64,000 bases of DNA from the NCBI GenBank assembly GCA_028751875.1, contig CM054165.1, positions 29,202,335-29,266,334 of the forward strand, read 5' to 3'. A model generated the notes under the pieces. That model was not told the origin of the DNA and made no database searches. It worked only from the letters and a program-made list of their open reading frames with translations. Positions 19,647 to 30,974 of the stretch are shown piece after piece (within the stretch, counting starts at the first letter, position 1; every line of letters begins with the position of its first letter). Made by a program: the position numbers and the translations under genes. The stretch comes from Rapana venosa. Taxonomy: Eukaryota > Mollusca > Gastropoda > Neogastropoda > Muricidae.

Positions 19647-19818
19647 ATGGCAGACTTTCCGAGTTTATCGATGTGCCAGTGTTTGAGGATTGCCGTTTTA
19701 TGGCTGCTGTTTGTCTCCGGTCAATGTGCTCAAGAAGTTATGAACTGTATGGAAGTGAAAAAGACATACGCAGCCAAAGGATTTGCTGAAAGTGATGTAC
19801 CTCTGCAGGCTGTTAATG
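19647..19818 (+). CDS. GPC4/6: Glypican (GPC4/6, Dally-like type), coding exon 1: signal peptide and N-terminus
   Basis: Glypicans are GPI-anchored heparan sulfate proteoglycans that act at the cell surface as co-receptors for Wnt, Hedgehog, BMP and FGF. This exon gives residues 1-57 plus one base of codon 58. Residues 13-23 form a hydrophobic signal-peptide core, with cleavage likely around residues 25-28. Then follow the first conserved glypican cysteine (C34) and the family-typical stretch KKTYAAKGFAESDVP at residues 38-52. The start at 19647 has A at -3 and G at +4. An in-frame ATG at 19545 with no intervening stop would add 34 residues before the signal peptide, so I reject it; M9 is another, weaker option. 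The exon ends in a strong donor, G|GTAAGT, at 19819. The frame joins to the exon at 24253 in phase 1. Confidence 0.93.
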
Positions 19819-20534
19819 GTAAGTTGTGTAGTACTCGGCCTACTCTAGCCTATCCTAGCTCCCGAGTACATGACTTTAGTTTGTCATGATGATCGTGTTC
19901 CAACTTCCATTGTTCCAATGTGGGTAGAGTTTTCAGGCAAGAGGGTGTTTTATCGTTGGTTCCGGTTCTTCATGTGGGACGAATTGACTTTAAAAGAAGT
20001 GCGTTTCTGTTTGCTATGGATTGTGGTATTCTGAGTATTCATGTTGGCTGGATGCATTGTATGGGACAGCAGCTGCTGTACCGGTCTTCAGACTGGTGTG
20101 CCGTTTTGGCTTTGGGCCTGTTTCTGGGCTTGGAGGCAAACGGCTTTGAAAGAGAAAGATTTAGTTTTAAAATAAAACGGAGCAACAATATAAAAAAAAA
20201 GCGGGGGGGGGAGGAGTGTTCATTTTTAGTATTTAGCTATATGTATGATAATATTAATAATGTCATTGGGTTAATAACTTAAACACACCTGTGATACTGC
20301 CATCTTGGGCAGTATCCATCCATGACCATGGATATAATGCAAAAAATATTAATGTACATGCATGCATGTATGTGTGCGTGTGTTTGTACTTGCATGATTT
20401 GAAGTGTATTATGTGTGTGTGTCACTCTGTGTGTGTGTCACTCACTATGTGTGTGACACTGTGTGTGACACTGTGTGTTGTTGTTGACAAATGTTCAATT
20501 GAAAGTTTTTCCACCCTTGTTGATATTAGACTGT

Positions 20535-20612
20535 GTCAGGATGTGTGTGTGTGTGTGCGCGCGCATGTGCGTGTGCACATGTGTGTTTGTGTCTGTGTCT
20601 GTGTGTGAGTGA

Positions 20613-20654
<42 letters not shown>

Positions 20655-20705
20655 ACACATGTGATTGTGAGTGTGCGACTGTGTGTATACATGTGTGTGT
20701 TACTG
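20535..20705. repeat. (TG)n microsatellite block
   Basis: Imperfect TG with CG variants. Confidence 0.92.
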
Positions 20706-20775
20706 TTGATTGTGTCAATTGTCAATTGATCATTTGATGTGTGCATGTGTTTTTCATTTTTCCATTTTTTCATTT

Positions 20776-21115
20776 TATTCTTTTATTTCGAGGATGGTGG
20801 AATAAGCACTCATGTGCTTTTTTTCATCCAGTCCCTGTGTGTATGCAGGTTGTAAATTTTGTCATCCGTTTCCACCGGCACACAGTGGCCTGCTGTTCCG
20901 AAAAGCGGAACGGGTTTTATTTTTAACATGTGCGCAAGATGTTCTGCGTGCGTTCACACACGGGACCTCGGTTTATAGTCTCATCCGAAGGACTTTTGGG
21001 GAGAGTGGAGTCGGCACTGATGTTAACTCCAGAGGAAAAATACTCTTGAACGAGAATCTAACCCGGGTCAGCAGATCACGAATACATCACTCTAACCACC
21101 AGGCTATCCCGTCCC
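20776..21115 (-). mobile_element. SINE-1 copy, full length
   Basis: Tail ATTCTTTTATTTCGAGGATG to head CTAACCACCAGGCTATCCCG. The head is intact. Confidence 0.88.
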
Positions 21116-21117
21116 CT

Positions 21118-21160
<43 letters not shown>

Positions 21161-21240
21161 CTGTGTGTGTGAGTCATGTGGACACGTGTGAGTGTGTGTG
21201 ACTGAGTGTATACTGTATATGTATATTATGTGTGTGTGTT
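21116..21240. repeat. (TG)n microsatellite
   Basis: TG tract directly abutting the SINE-1 head. Confidence 0.92.
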
Positions 21241-21507
21241 CCTGTTGATTGTGTCATATGATCATTTGATGATTGACAATTGAATTTGATGTTGTGGACA
21301 CGTGTGTGTGTATGTGATAGCACTGATCAATACATGTATGTATGTGTGTTTAGAAAGTTCTGTATTGTGTGTGAATTTATCATTAGTATTGTTTAACTGC
21401 GGCACCCTTCCTATTTGGAGTATTCCACACCGCCTCTTTTTGTTGTGAACTTTCTTTCTCTCCCAGTGATGCTCATACATACAGGCCTTCAGATAGAAAC
21501 AAATAAA

Positions 21508-21543
<36 letters not shown>

Positions 21544-21934
21544 TAATAATAACAACTATGTCAGTATCATTCAGAGTATGTGAATTTCATACTTCATAAT
21601 TTAGTTTACTGCCTCAACTGTAGAGTGTATTCAACAGAAATCTTGAGAAATTCATGTTGGCAAAGTACTGTTTATAAATGTGTAAAAGTAAACAAAAAGA
21701 ATCATTATGGGAAAAAAAAACTACATAAAACTTAGCTGTGTGTAATAATTAATATTGTATACATCAAAGATCATTATATCATACATGTGTGTGTACACAT
21801 GTGTTGTGTGTGTGTACATTTAAAAACAATAACATTTAAATAGCTTTGTGAACACTTTTTAAAAACAATTGTCATTGTTCCTCCGCTAGAGCTCCTTGGT
21901 TTAACGATGTCAATGATGAGATTATTTGTCTTTT

Positions 21935-22243
21935 TACAACAAGTCCCCGTGTGCATGCGGTTTTGTAAATTTTGTCATCCATTCCTACCGGCACACAATG
22001 GCCTACATTTGAAATGTGGAACAGCATTTGTTTTACTTTTACAGTTTTAGTGTGTTCAACTTCAAGGGCCTTGGTTTATTGTCTCATCCAGATTTTTGGG
22101 GGACTGCATTACTTCACGCTATTGTTAACTCTACAGGAGAATTTTTTGTAATGTTTGGATGTCTTGATGTGGCTTGAACACTTTAAGTTGAACCTTGGTC
22201 AGTATATTGAGCGCAATGCTCTGACCACATGTCTATCCTGATC
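21935..22243 (-). mobile_element. Degenerate SINE-1 copy
   Basis: Recognisable blocks in order: AGTCCCCGTGTGCATGCGG, CACACAATGGCCTAC, GTCTCATCC, TTAACTCTACAGGAGAA, CTGACCACATGTCTATCCTG. The oldest-looking SINE-1 here. Confidence 0.6.
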
Positions 22244-22559
22244 CATTGTATGTGTACCATTATGATTATGTAATGATAGTGTGTGTATGTGTCATTATAC
22301 ACGTGTACATGTATATATGTGTTGTGTGTGTGTGTGTGTGTGTGTGTACTGTTTGTGTTTGTGTAAGTGCGTGTTATAAAGCAGATTGCAAGCTACAAAT
22401 TAATGTGAATGATGTTTGCAGTATAGTCTTGCTCTGGATTTTTCTAGTTTGAATACGTACACATATTGTTATATAATAGTTAATACATAGCTACAGTAAA
22501 CTAAGTCCTAGGTTTTATATTGTATGTTACTTTTGTTAGATAAGGCATTCAGATTCTAG

Positions 22560-22850
22560 TTTTGATGTAAAATGTAGCAGGACACTGGACAGTTAAGACA
22601 TTCACATGCCTAACAACTGTGAGTGTGAGGTTCTGGGTTTGATTCCGGCCTTGCCCTTTTCTTCCCAGTTTGACGAAATTTTAGTCAAACTGAATGTCAG
22701 TCTTTCGGCTGAGGTTTTAAACTGAGGCCCCATGTGCGCATGCACACAGAATATCTTGCTTACACAGCAGAGTTAAAATCTGTACCACCTTTCTGAAGAG
22801 TAGGCCATTTCATGGTGGTAGGAACGCCGCGAACGGATGACAAAATTTAG
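22560..22850 (+). mobile_element. SINE-1b copy
   Basis: GTTAAGACATTCACATGCC head, B-box-like GGGTTTGATTCCGG, CCCAGTTTGACGAAATTTTA, then the SINE-1 body. Confidence 0.72.
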
Positions 22851-23035
22851 GATTAGACACCATCCCCCGAAGTCAGAATGCAGCTATCTAAATGTGGTTT
22901 GGTTGGGGGGGGGGGGGGGGGGGGGGGATCTTAAATACAGTAATAGTCATAGTGATATATTATTATTATGCAAAAATCTCATCATTACGACGACATTAGT
23001 GAATCTCAGAGCTCTAGCTGAGTCCTGAACAAAAC
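22851..23035 (-). mobile_element. SINE-7 copy interrupted by poly-G
   Basis: CCCCGAAGTCAGAATGCAGC, a G run (22905-22927), then AAAATCTCATCATTACGACG and CTCAGAGCTCTAGCTGAGTC. Confidence 0.6.
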
Positions 23036-23212
23036 AAAACAAAAAACAAAAATACAACAAAAAATAGAACAAAGAAGTCTTTATAGTTTATTAGTTTAAT
23101 GTTAATGTTGTTGTTCTGATCTTTCCTTTAAGCCTTTGTCGTTTTTTTTTATATTTATTCTTCTTTCACTATAAATGTATCAAATTCAGTGCCATGAGTT
23201 GTGCACATTTTA

Positions 23213-23257
23213 CCCCCCCCCCCCCCCCCCAAAAAAAAAAAAAAAAAAAAAAAAAAA
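23213..23257. repeat. Poly-C then poly-A tract
   Basis: Uninterrupted C run followed by an A run, about 45 bp together. Confidence 0.95.
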
Positions 23258-23289
23258 TCGGTTTTTCCTTTTTTTTCTTGTCTCCTTTA

Positions 23290-23680
23290 CTTTAGGGATG
23301 CCAGGGGGCTGTCATTATCATTGTGTCAACTAAAATTTTATAAATAGCATCCCCACCTTCTGGAAATTCTGTGCTAGGAATTCCCTCTTTTCTATCCCTC
23401 TCTTTGTTTTTGTAAGATTAAATATTTCCTTTTCTTCCTGTCACCTCCTTATTTTATAACCTATGTTTTGTCTTCTTGGTCCATTCTTGTACCTTTATTT
23501 TTTTCCCTGAAACTGTGAAAGTATAACAGGTCTGTCCCACACTGAAGTTGGATGTGCTGGGCCTGATTTGATGTTAGGCACTTAACGTCAGGGCAGCGCG
23601 GTACATTTTCATTTAGATGATTGATAACAGTAGTTGCTGTCTCAATGTCTGAGCATTTGAGTTTGACGAAGTTGTGTGCA
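23290..23680 (-). mobile_element. SINE-2 copy
   Basis: Reverse orientation: GGATGCCAGGGGGCTGTCAT, AAATAGCATCCCCACC hairpin, GTGCTAGGAATTCCCTC, TTCTTCCTGTCACCTCC, ending GTTGCTGTCTCAATGTCTGA. Confidence 0.75.
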
Positions 23681-23755
23681 CACACTTTAAAAAAAGATTC
23701 TTTTTTCTTTTTTCCCTCTTAAAAAAAAGCAGTTTCAAATTGCTAACCAAAGTTT

Positions 23756-23806
23756 GGGACAGGATAGCTCAGTAGTCAGAGCACTCACTCTCCCCAAGCT
23801 AAGGCT
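23756..23806 (+). mobile_element. tRNA-like SINE head fragment (SINE-3 type)
   Basis: GGGACAGGATAGCTCAGTAG and TCAGAGCACTCACTCTCCCC match the tRNA-derived head of SINE-3, without the 5S-like part. Confidence 0.55.
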
Positions 23807-23824
23807 AATTTATTTATTTTTATT

Positions 23825-24045
23825 TTTTATTTATTCTTTTATATCGAGGATAATGGAATAAGCATTCATGTGCCTTTTTACATCCAGTCCCAGTGTGTAT
23901 GCGGGTTTTGTAAATTTTGTCATCTGTTCCCACCAGCACACAATGGCCTACTCTTTCAAAAAGCGGAACAGGATTTAACGTGTGCGCAAGATGTTCTGCA
24001 TGCGTTCGCACACGGGGCCTCGGTTTATAGTCTCATCTGAAGCCA
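23825..24045 (-). mobile_element. SINE-1 fragment
   Basis: Tail to GTCTCATCTGAAG. The peptide-like frame here is a shadow of the repeat. Confidence 0.82.
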
Positions 24046-24054
24046 GTGAAGGAT

Positions 24055-24145
24055 GATTTGATTGATTTGTCTTTGCAAGATATAGCACTATATAAGTTCC
24101 ATTTATGATGATGATGATGATGATGATGATGATTATTATTAACAA
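24055..24145 (+). mobile_element. LINE-1 family 3-prime tail, close to exon 2
   Basis: TGATTTGTCTTTGCAAGATA, AGCACTATATAAGTTCC, then a GAT microsatellite. It ends about 110 bp before the exon 2 acceptor. Confidence 0.65.
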
Positions 24146-24252
24146 TAACAGGCAACAACAGTTGCTGTCTCAGTGTCTTGAGTGTTCGACGACGAAGAAG
24201 AAGACGGAGAAGAATCAAAGTTGCATCAATTGTCAATTGTCGCATTGTGCAG

Positions 24253-24411
24253 GTGACGGTCTGGAGGTATGTCCACAGCAACAGACATGTTGCTCCCACA
24301 TGATGGAGGAGAAGCTCAAGTCCCTGAGTCAGAAGGATTACAGTCATCGCATGGACGAAGCCTTCAAACTGCTGCGAACCGTCTTCGCCTCCAAGACGAG
24401 AAAGTTCGATC
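24253..24411 (+). CDS. GPC4/6: Glypican (GPC4/6 type), coding exon 2
   Basis: This exon encodes residues 58-110 and the first base of codon 111. It follows an AG acceptor at 24251-24252 and restores a Gly codon across the junction. It carries C64 and the adjacent pair C70-C71 in the context VCPQQQTCC, a glypican landmark. An amphipathic helical stretch follows (MMEEKLKSLS to LLRTVFASKTRKFD). In the family these cysteines form disulfides that hold the alpha-helical core; I infer the same here. The donor is C|GTGAGT at 24412, phase 1. A GA-rich microsatellite starts about 95 bp after the donor, and a LINE-1 3-prime tail lies about 110 bp before the acceptor. Confidence 0.94.
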
Positions 24412-24504
24412 GTGAGTAGTGCATGAATGAGAAATCCCATGTTGTTGTTGTTGAATTGGAAATGAAAGGGAAATGTGTGTATTACTGTGTTATGTATGGA
24501 AAAG

Positions 24505-24519
24505 GGAGGGAGGGAGGGA

Positions 24520-24618
<99 letters not shown>

Positions 24619-24714
24619 AAGAAAGAGGGAAAGAAAGAGAGAGAGAGAGGGGGGGGGGGGGGGGGGAGGGAGGGAGGGGGGGAGAGGAGAGGAAAGGGAC
24701 TCAGGGGAGAGAGG

Positions 24715-24755
<41 letters not shown>
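24505..24755. repeat. (GA)n microsatellite with G-rich core, 250 bp
   Basis: Almost pure purine on the + strand, including a G run at about 24650-24667. It starts about 95 bp after the exon 2 donor. Confidence 0.95.
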
Positions 24756-24757
<2 letters not shown>

Positions 24758-24989
24758 GTGTGGTCTAATAACATAAACTGATAAAGTTTAAAATAATGAG
24801 AAAATTTGATTTTATGTCTTTTACTGTTACTGATGTGGTTACCTGTATGTGTATCCTCTTCCTTTTGTTACGACTGTTCTTCTTTCACCCTTTTTTTTTT
24901 CCTTGAAAAGTTGAACTTTTTCCTTTCAAGTTATCAAGTACATTTTATCATCACTCTCATTTGTGTGGTGCTGACAGAAAGAAGAAAAA

Positions 24990-25040
24990 AAAGATCCCCC
25001 CCCCCTCCATTTCCCCCCAAACCCCCACCCCCCCAAAACA
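24990..25040. repeat. C-rich tract
   Basis: Several C runs in a CCCCAAACCCCC-like setting. Confidence 0.8.
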
Positions 25041-25164
25041 GGATAGCAGCGAAATTGTAACTTTCTAACAGCAGTTTTCAACATTCAAGCCTCCTGAGGG
25101 AGGGGGGTGGGGGGGTAGGGGGCTGCTTTCAGCCAGGTAGGGCTTCAGTGTGATGGAAAGACCA

Positions 25165-25179
25165 CACACAACACTCACA

Positions 25180-25219
<40 letters not shown>

Positions 25220-25284
25220 TGCACGCCACACACACACACACACACACACACCACACACACACACACACACACTACACACACACA

Positions 25285-25329
<45 letters not shown>

Positions 25330-25469
25330 CAGACACACACACACACACATACACACACACACACCACAGCACACACACACACACACACACCACACACTCA
25401 CACACACACACACACACACTCACACAAACACACACCACACACACACACACCCACACAACACCACACACA

Positions 25470-25545
<76 letters not shown>
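25165..25545. repeat. (CA)n microsatellite, 380 bp
   Basis: Long, slightly interrupted CA tract, one of the largest here. The His/Thr and Cys/Val frames are artefacts. Confidence 0.97.
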
Positions 25546-25546
<1 letters not shown>

Positions 25547-25637
25547 GTACAGCGCTGATAACAGACCCAGTACAACCAGCCGGCTCTGCTCCCAATAATG
25601 TTCCTGAAGGCATTCCAGACAAGTTTTCAGAAATGGA

Positions 25638-25639
<2 letters not shown>

Positions 25640-25668
<29 letters not shown>

Positions 25669-25695
25669 CCCCCAGCCAGTCAGTCAGTCAGTTAT
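25640..25695. repeat. (TG)n and (AGTC)n microsatellites
   Basis: TG run to about 25664, then a short CAGT tetramer run. Confidence 0.85.
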
Positions 25696-25799
25696 CAGGG
25701 GGAACCTGTCTGTGGTCTAGGAGTGTTTATTAGCTGGGTAGGAATGCTAGGGAGGTCAGTACTAGAGTTTACAACTCAAAGCAGCAGAGCCAGTTAGTT

Positions 25800-26485
25800 A
25801 TAATGTAAGTTAAAAACAAACGGCCAAAAAAAAAAAAAGGAATTTGTTTAAAATCTGTTTATTCTTGAAAATCATTGATTTAAGAATATATTGAACATGG
25901 TTTATAAGGATTTTGAGAGTCCTGAATCATTTTGATTTCTCAAGAGATAACCCAGCAAACCCAAGATGTTTGCCCCACAAGAGGAGCTGGAAACGACGTG
26001 CCATTATTTTTCCCAGACACATCAGACGGTGTAAAGCAAAAGAGAAAAGAAGGAGAAGATTTTGATTTTACATAATTTTGACAGTTCAGCATTATAGAAG
26101 GGCTAGATAATTTGTCGCTAGAATTTGGACATAGGTTGAGATGACTCTCGACATAGATTGAGATGACTGGAAGTGGGGCTGTTTGCTTTACAGTGAATTT
26201 AAAGTTTTGTTATCAATGAAGAAAAGATTAAAGAAAAGTTCAGTGTTTGTACAGTTTGTCAAGTTCAAAAGTAAACACAGTGAATCTGAATGGAATTCCA
26301 AAATTACTTTATTTTATTTTTTCCCCCCAGAAAATTCCTTTATAGATCATGCAAATTAAGATACAGAGAAACCTGTAGAACTTGAAGCCTAGAGGGGTTA
26401 AGAGCTTGTCTAAAATTAAAAATATGATATATAACATCAAGAGATACAGTTGGACTAAAGACAGAACAACTTTTCAGTTTGCTAT
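25800..26485. other. Intronic AT-rich DNA
   Basis: No repeat family or exon recognised. Confidence 0.6.
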
Positions 26486-26489
26486 CACA

Positions 26490-26812
26490 CGTACACATGC
26501 ACACACAGTGAGACACAGACACACAGTAACACAAACACACTCTGACACACTATAGATCAATGAGACACAGACACAGATACAGACACACAAATACGTGACA
26601 TAGACACACAGACACATGCATGCACGCACACATGCACGTGCACACACACATAATACATGCTTGCATGCACCCACACGCCGTGAATCACACCCCCCACCCC
26701 CACCATACACACACACATCACAACACACACACACACACACACACAACAACAGCGCACCACACACACACACCACAGTACACACACCCACGTGTGCACGCAC
26801 AACACACACATC

Positions 26813-26862
<50 letters not shown>

Positions 26863-26895
26863 CACACACACACACAGAACACACACACACAAAGA
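26490..26895. repeat. (CA)n microsatellite block, 400 bp
   Basis: CA with GACACA, TGCATG and C-run variants. Confidence 0.95.
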
Positions 26896-27019
26896 GAGGT
26901 TGGAATTGGAATAGTTTTTAGCTTCATCAACGTGGATCCTTACTTAGGAATGCAGTTACTTGTAAAATTTTAACCTAGGATAGGATAGCAAGTGACAGTA
27001 CTAACTGTTTCTCTTAGGT

Positions 27020-27125
27020 CAGCATGTGTTGTGCAGACCTGCCAGTGCCTTAATCTCCTTCATGTGCACACACACACACACATGCACGTGTGCACACACA
27101 CACATGTACGCACACACTCACAAAA
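27020..27125 (+). repeat. SINE-4 3-prime fragment and (CA)n
   Basis: GTGCAGACCTGCCAGTGCCT followed by CA repeats, the usual end of SINE-4. Confidence 0.6.
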
Positions 27126-27289
27126 CGTAATAATGTAGACAGGACCAACATCACTTATCACAGTGTGTGGGTTGCTGTATTATAATAAAGTGTATTATGA
27201 CTTAAAACATAATATACCAGTAACCATACACTGTACTTGCGTACATGTGTACATGTATACGTGTGATGGCGAACAAAAAACCTGTTCAG

Positions 27290-27540
27290 TCTTTCATCAT
27301 CATCATTAACCATTACACCCAGTGGTGTGTAGGGCAGCAACAAAGCGCTTCCACTCCTGCCTATCCTGGGCCAACCTAGTCACTGATCCCCAAGAGTGCT
27401 GCATGGCCTTCATCTCACTTTCTACAGTCCTCCTCCACGTTGCTTTTGGTCTTCCTTTCTTTCTCCTTCCTTCTTTAGTCCAACTGTTATCTATTGATGT
27501 TATATCATATTTTGAATTGTACCCCTAGACTTCACCAACG
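27290..27540 (-). mobile_element. LINE-3 family 3-prime fragment
   Basis: CATCATCATTAACCATTACA, GTAGGGCAGCAACAAAGCGC, CACTCCTGCCTATCCTGGGC. Reversed, this matches 56270-56370. The tail side is a GAT/ATC repeat, as for LINE 3-prime ends. Confidence 0.55.
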
Positions 27541-27574
27541 GCATTGAGTTTTTAGGTCAAATGCGAGTGGATTC

Positions 27575-28260
27575 TTCTTCATCAAACGCTCATACAGCAA
27601 CTGTTGTTGTCCGTTATATGAGTGAAAACGCTGCTGTTAAGCGCCTGACAGGTTGGGCCCAGCACAACCAACTTCGGGCATAAGAGAGAATTGAACATTA
27701 TCTTTTAAATATTTTTCTGGGGGGAAAAAAGGCAGGAGAGTGGACCAAGGAGGCAGAAGTAAACAAGGAGGTGACAGGGGGATGGGATAGCCTGGTGGTG
27801 AGAGTGATGCATTCGTGATCTGCTGACCCGGGTTCGATTCTCGTTCAAGAGGATTTTTTCCTCTGGAGTTAACATCAGTGCTGACTCCACTCCCCCCAAA
27901 AGGCAAAAGTCCTTCGGATGAGACTATAAACCAAAGTCTCGTGTGTGAATGCACGCAGAACATCTTGCGCACACGTTAAAACCCGTTCTGCTTTTTGTAA
28001 GAGTAGGCCATTGTGTGCCGGTGGGAACGGATGACAAAATTTACAAAACTGCATACACACGGGGACTGGATGGAAAAAAAGCATATGAGTGCTTATTCCA
28101 TTATCCTGGAAGTAAAAGAATAATAATAATAATAAGATAAGGAACAAGGCAGAAACATAGAGTGATAGAAAAGAGGAAATTTCTAGCACAAAATTTCCAT
28201 AAGTTGGTGATGCTATTTATACTGATAGTGATAGACCCCTGGCATCCCCATGGGGGTAAA
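27575..28260 (+). mobile_element. SINE-2 copy interrupted by a SINE-1
   Basis: The first part ends near 27777 (GGAGGTGACAGG). The second resumes near 28137 (AAGGAACAAGGCAGAAAC) and ends with GGTGATGCTATTTATACTG...CCCCATGGGGG. Confidence 0.78.
27780..28130 (+). mobile_element. SINE-1 copy, full length, nested in SINE-2
   Basis: Starts GGGATAGCCTGGTGGTGAGA, B box GGGTTCGATTC, and ends AAGTAAAAGAATAATAATAA. A good reference copy of the whole element in + orientation. Confidence 0.88.
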
Positions 28261-28374
28261 ATTATATGAGTGAATAATAAATTTCTGGACAGGAAGTGGG
28301 ACATGTAAGATATAATACACGTATGGAATGTCCCGCACACACCTCTTGGGCCAACAGAAACCTTACAAAGCTTT

Positions 28375-28736
28375 TGGGGGGTGGGGAGGTGGTGGTGGTG
28401 GGGGGGGGGAGAGTGTGAGTGTGCAAGGCAGCATGGTGTAGGGAGGGAGGGAGGGAGGGACTGTGGGAGCGATGGAGTGTGAAGCGTGGCGATGGACTAA
28501 TGAACATTGTGGTGGCGTCTTTCGGAGCAGCTAAGCGTGACTGTCATCTCCTGTCTCCCCCTGGGGGGGGGGGGGGGGGGAGGGGGGGTGGGGTGGGGTT
28601 AGTTTAGTCATGCTGGTGTGGTCATTTGGGAATGAGGGGGTGGGGGGTGGAGGGGATGGAATTGAGATGGTCATGCCATGGTGATTTTTTCTTTTTTTTA
28701 AGTGGGTGGAGGTAGAAAGGAAAGGAAAGGAAGGGA

Positions 28737-28777
<41 letters not shown>

Positions 28778-28790
28778 TTTTGAGGAGTGG
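28375..28790. repeat. G-rich low-complexity and (TG)n
   Basis: Multiple G runs (28396, 28563-28590, 28640), GGGA repeats, then TG at 28738-28775. Potential G-quadruplex sequence on the + strand. 28790-29100 is unremarkable. Confidence 0.85.
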
Positions 28791-29104
28791 CGTGGTGAGA
28801 GAAAGTAGGTAAAGTTTCACTGTGGTATGCTGTGGGATTCCAGGTTTGTGCCCTAAGGTTTCTGGCTGATGTTGAGTCAGAGGTTATGTCAGGGTACAGG
28901 CATGTTTGTTGCGTACATGTTGATCATGGGTTTTGTAGTAATTGCTCACTGTGTTTAGACTGCTATTACAGTATTACTACTATTAGCGCTAATGGTGGCG
29001 ATGTACACGTTACTCAGATCGTGAATGTATAATTTGTACATACTAGCCTGTCAGTTACTCACATTGAAGGAAATGTGCGTGAGAGTAGTTTATGTTAAGT
29101 ATGG

Positions 29105-29241
29105 TTTTACATGTGTACACTCACACACGCACGCATGCATGCACACACACATGCTTGCACATTTATGGATGCATACATGCAAGCACACATGTATGTATTG
29201 TATGCGCACGCACACACACAATCACACCCCCCCCACCCACC

Positions 29242-29272
<31 letters not shown>

Positions 29273-29410
29273 ACACGATGCACAACCACATCCACATACA
29301 GTCACACATACTCCTACGCACACCTACACACACACACACACTACACACTCACACACACACACACACCTACACACACACACACCTACGCACACCTACACAC
29401 ACACACATCA
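29105..29410. repeat. (CA)n block with poly-C
   Basis: CACGCATG and CA repeats with a C run at 29229-29258. Confidence 0.93.
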
Positions 29411-29654
29411 ACTAGTTCAGAAAATACAATCATTCCCCACGCCGCATCTTTTGAACTGAAAATTCTCGACCATGCTCATGCGCTCGCTACGCCATGTGCT
29501 GTTTTCTTTAAATATAGACGAGCGGAGGATCGAGTTCTTCCGGAGCGGTGGAGCATAAAGTTGTAATTGGAAGGGATGGGTATTAGGCCTCTAATTGTGC
29601 ACAGAAAAGACATCGGAGGAAAGGGAGGGATGGACCCAGTGTGAGTATACATGT

Positions 29655-29945
29655 GAGAGAGAAGGAGAGAGGGAAGGAAGATGGAGAGAGGGAGGGATGG
29701 GGAAGAGAGAGAGAGAGAGAGATAGGCAGCAGGCAGGCAGGCAGGCAAGCACGCATGCACACACACACACATACTCACAGACAGATACACACACACACAC
29801 ACACATACTCACAGACACAGACACACACAAAATGTATACTCACAGACACACACAACATACACACACATGCACACACACAGTCACACACAACACACATGCA
29901 TGCATGCATACATGTACGCACACTGCACACACACTCACAAATTCT
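29655..29945. repeat. (GA)n then (CA)n block
   Basis: GAGAGGGA repeats, a GCAG tetramer run, then CA/GACA repeats. Confidence 0.92.
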
Positions 29946-30109
29946 CACCATGCTCCCTCCCCCCCCCCCCTGTGATCTGCAACCGGTTTTGATTCTCATT
30001 CAAGAGGATTTTTCCTATGGAGTAACATATATCTAATAATAATGAAGTAATTAGACTTTTAATAGCTGCTAATCTGTAAAGCAACAAATCAAAGCGCTCA
30101 GATGTTATT

Positions 30110-30510
30110 TCATACCACTGTTAAGGTCACGGCAGAATTTCTCCGTGAAATTCGGGCTGCTCTCCCGGGAGAGCGGAGAACGGTCACCACTTAGCGCGCG
30201 CCACCCTTTCACACCTTTTTTTTTTTATATTTTTCTTTTTTTTCTGCAGCTATTGTTTACCCTATCAAATAGCTTTTTCTAAGAATTGCCAGGACAACTC
30301 TCTTGTGCCGGTTTTTTTACTGCCATAAATAACTACGGTAACACACGACCTCAGTATCGCTCACCGAAAACTAGTCGCCCAACCACCCACCATGGTGCAA
30401 TGGATGGGGATAAAATTCCGTCCAACACGGGCACACACCCACTCACCACTATACATCCCGCTTTCCCCCTGTTCTCTGACAGCCGCGTTATCTCATCAAG
30501 ACACCAGATC
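30110..30510 (-). mobile_element. SINE-5 copy, degraded
   Basis: TTTCTCCGTGAAATTCGGGC, GCTCTCCCGGGAGAGC, ACAACTCTCTTGTGCCGG. Its own head is badly decayed. Confidence 0.65.
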
Positions 30511-30514
30511 CACA

Positions 30515-30768
30515 CGTACTGACTCTACTCTCCCCAAAAATCTTTCGGATGAGACCTTAAACCGAGGTCCCATCTACGAACGCATGCAGAACATATTGTG
30601 CACACATTAAAACCCGTTCCGCTTTTCGGAAGAGCAGGCCATTGTGTGCCGGTGGGAGCATATGACAAAATTTACACACTTGCATACACACGGGGACTGG
30701 ATGGAAAAAAGTACATGAGTGCTTATACCATTAATTATCCTTGAAATAAAAGAATAAAAAAAAAAAAA
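30515..30768 (+). mobile_element. SINE-1 fragment (5-prime truncated)
   Basis: From ACTCTACTCTCCCCAAAAA to CCTTGAAATAAAAGAATAAA. Confidence 0.82.
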
Positions 30769-30779
30769 AAAGCAAAAAC

Positions 30780-30970
30780 CACATGCACACGCAACACACA
30801 GCACACACACCACACACACCACACACACACCACACACACACCACACACACACACACACACGCACAAAAAACACACACAACGCGCACAAAACACAACACAA
30901 CACAACACACACATGCTCCCTCCCCCCACCGCACACCTCCCTCCCCCCTTCCCCCCCCCACACACACAGA
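30780..30970. repeat. (CA)n / ACACC block and C-rich end
   Basis: CACACC and CA repeats, then CCTCCCCCC tracts. Confidence 0.9.
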
Positions 30971-30974
30971 CACT

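Larger units (their letters stand above)
19819..24252 (+). other. Glypican intron 1 (4,434 bp)
   Basis: Phase 1 intron with GTAAGT donor and TTGTGCAG acceptor. It holds TG microsatellites, one full SINE-1 (20776-21115), a degenerate SINE-1, SINE-1b plus SINE-7, a minus-strand SINE-2, a further SINE-1 and a LINE-1 tail. 19870-20500 and 21240-21930 are otherwise unremarkable AT-rich DNA with short ATT runs at 21509-21552. Confidence 0.9.

Noticed and set aside
23820..24011. Recurrent peptide-like frame MRTHAEHLAHTLNPVPLF, also seen near 9039, 27949, 55608
   Set aside because: The same SINE-1 block read on one strand each time; frames are broken by the usual SINE mutations.
25129..25797. Cys/Val- and His/Thr-rich frames up to 215 residues
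   Set aside because: Translation of a CA/TG microsatellite in several frames.
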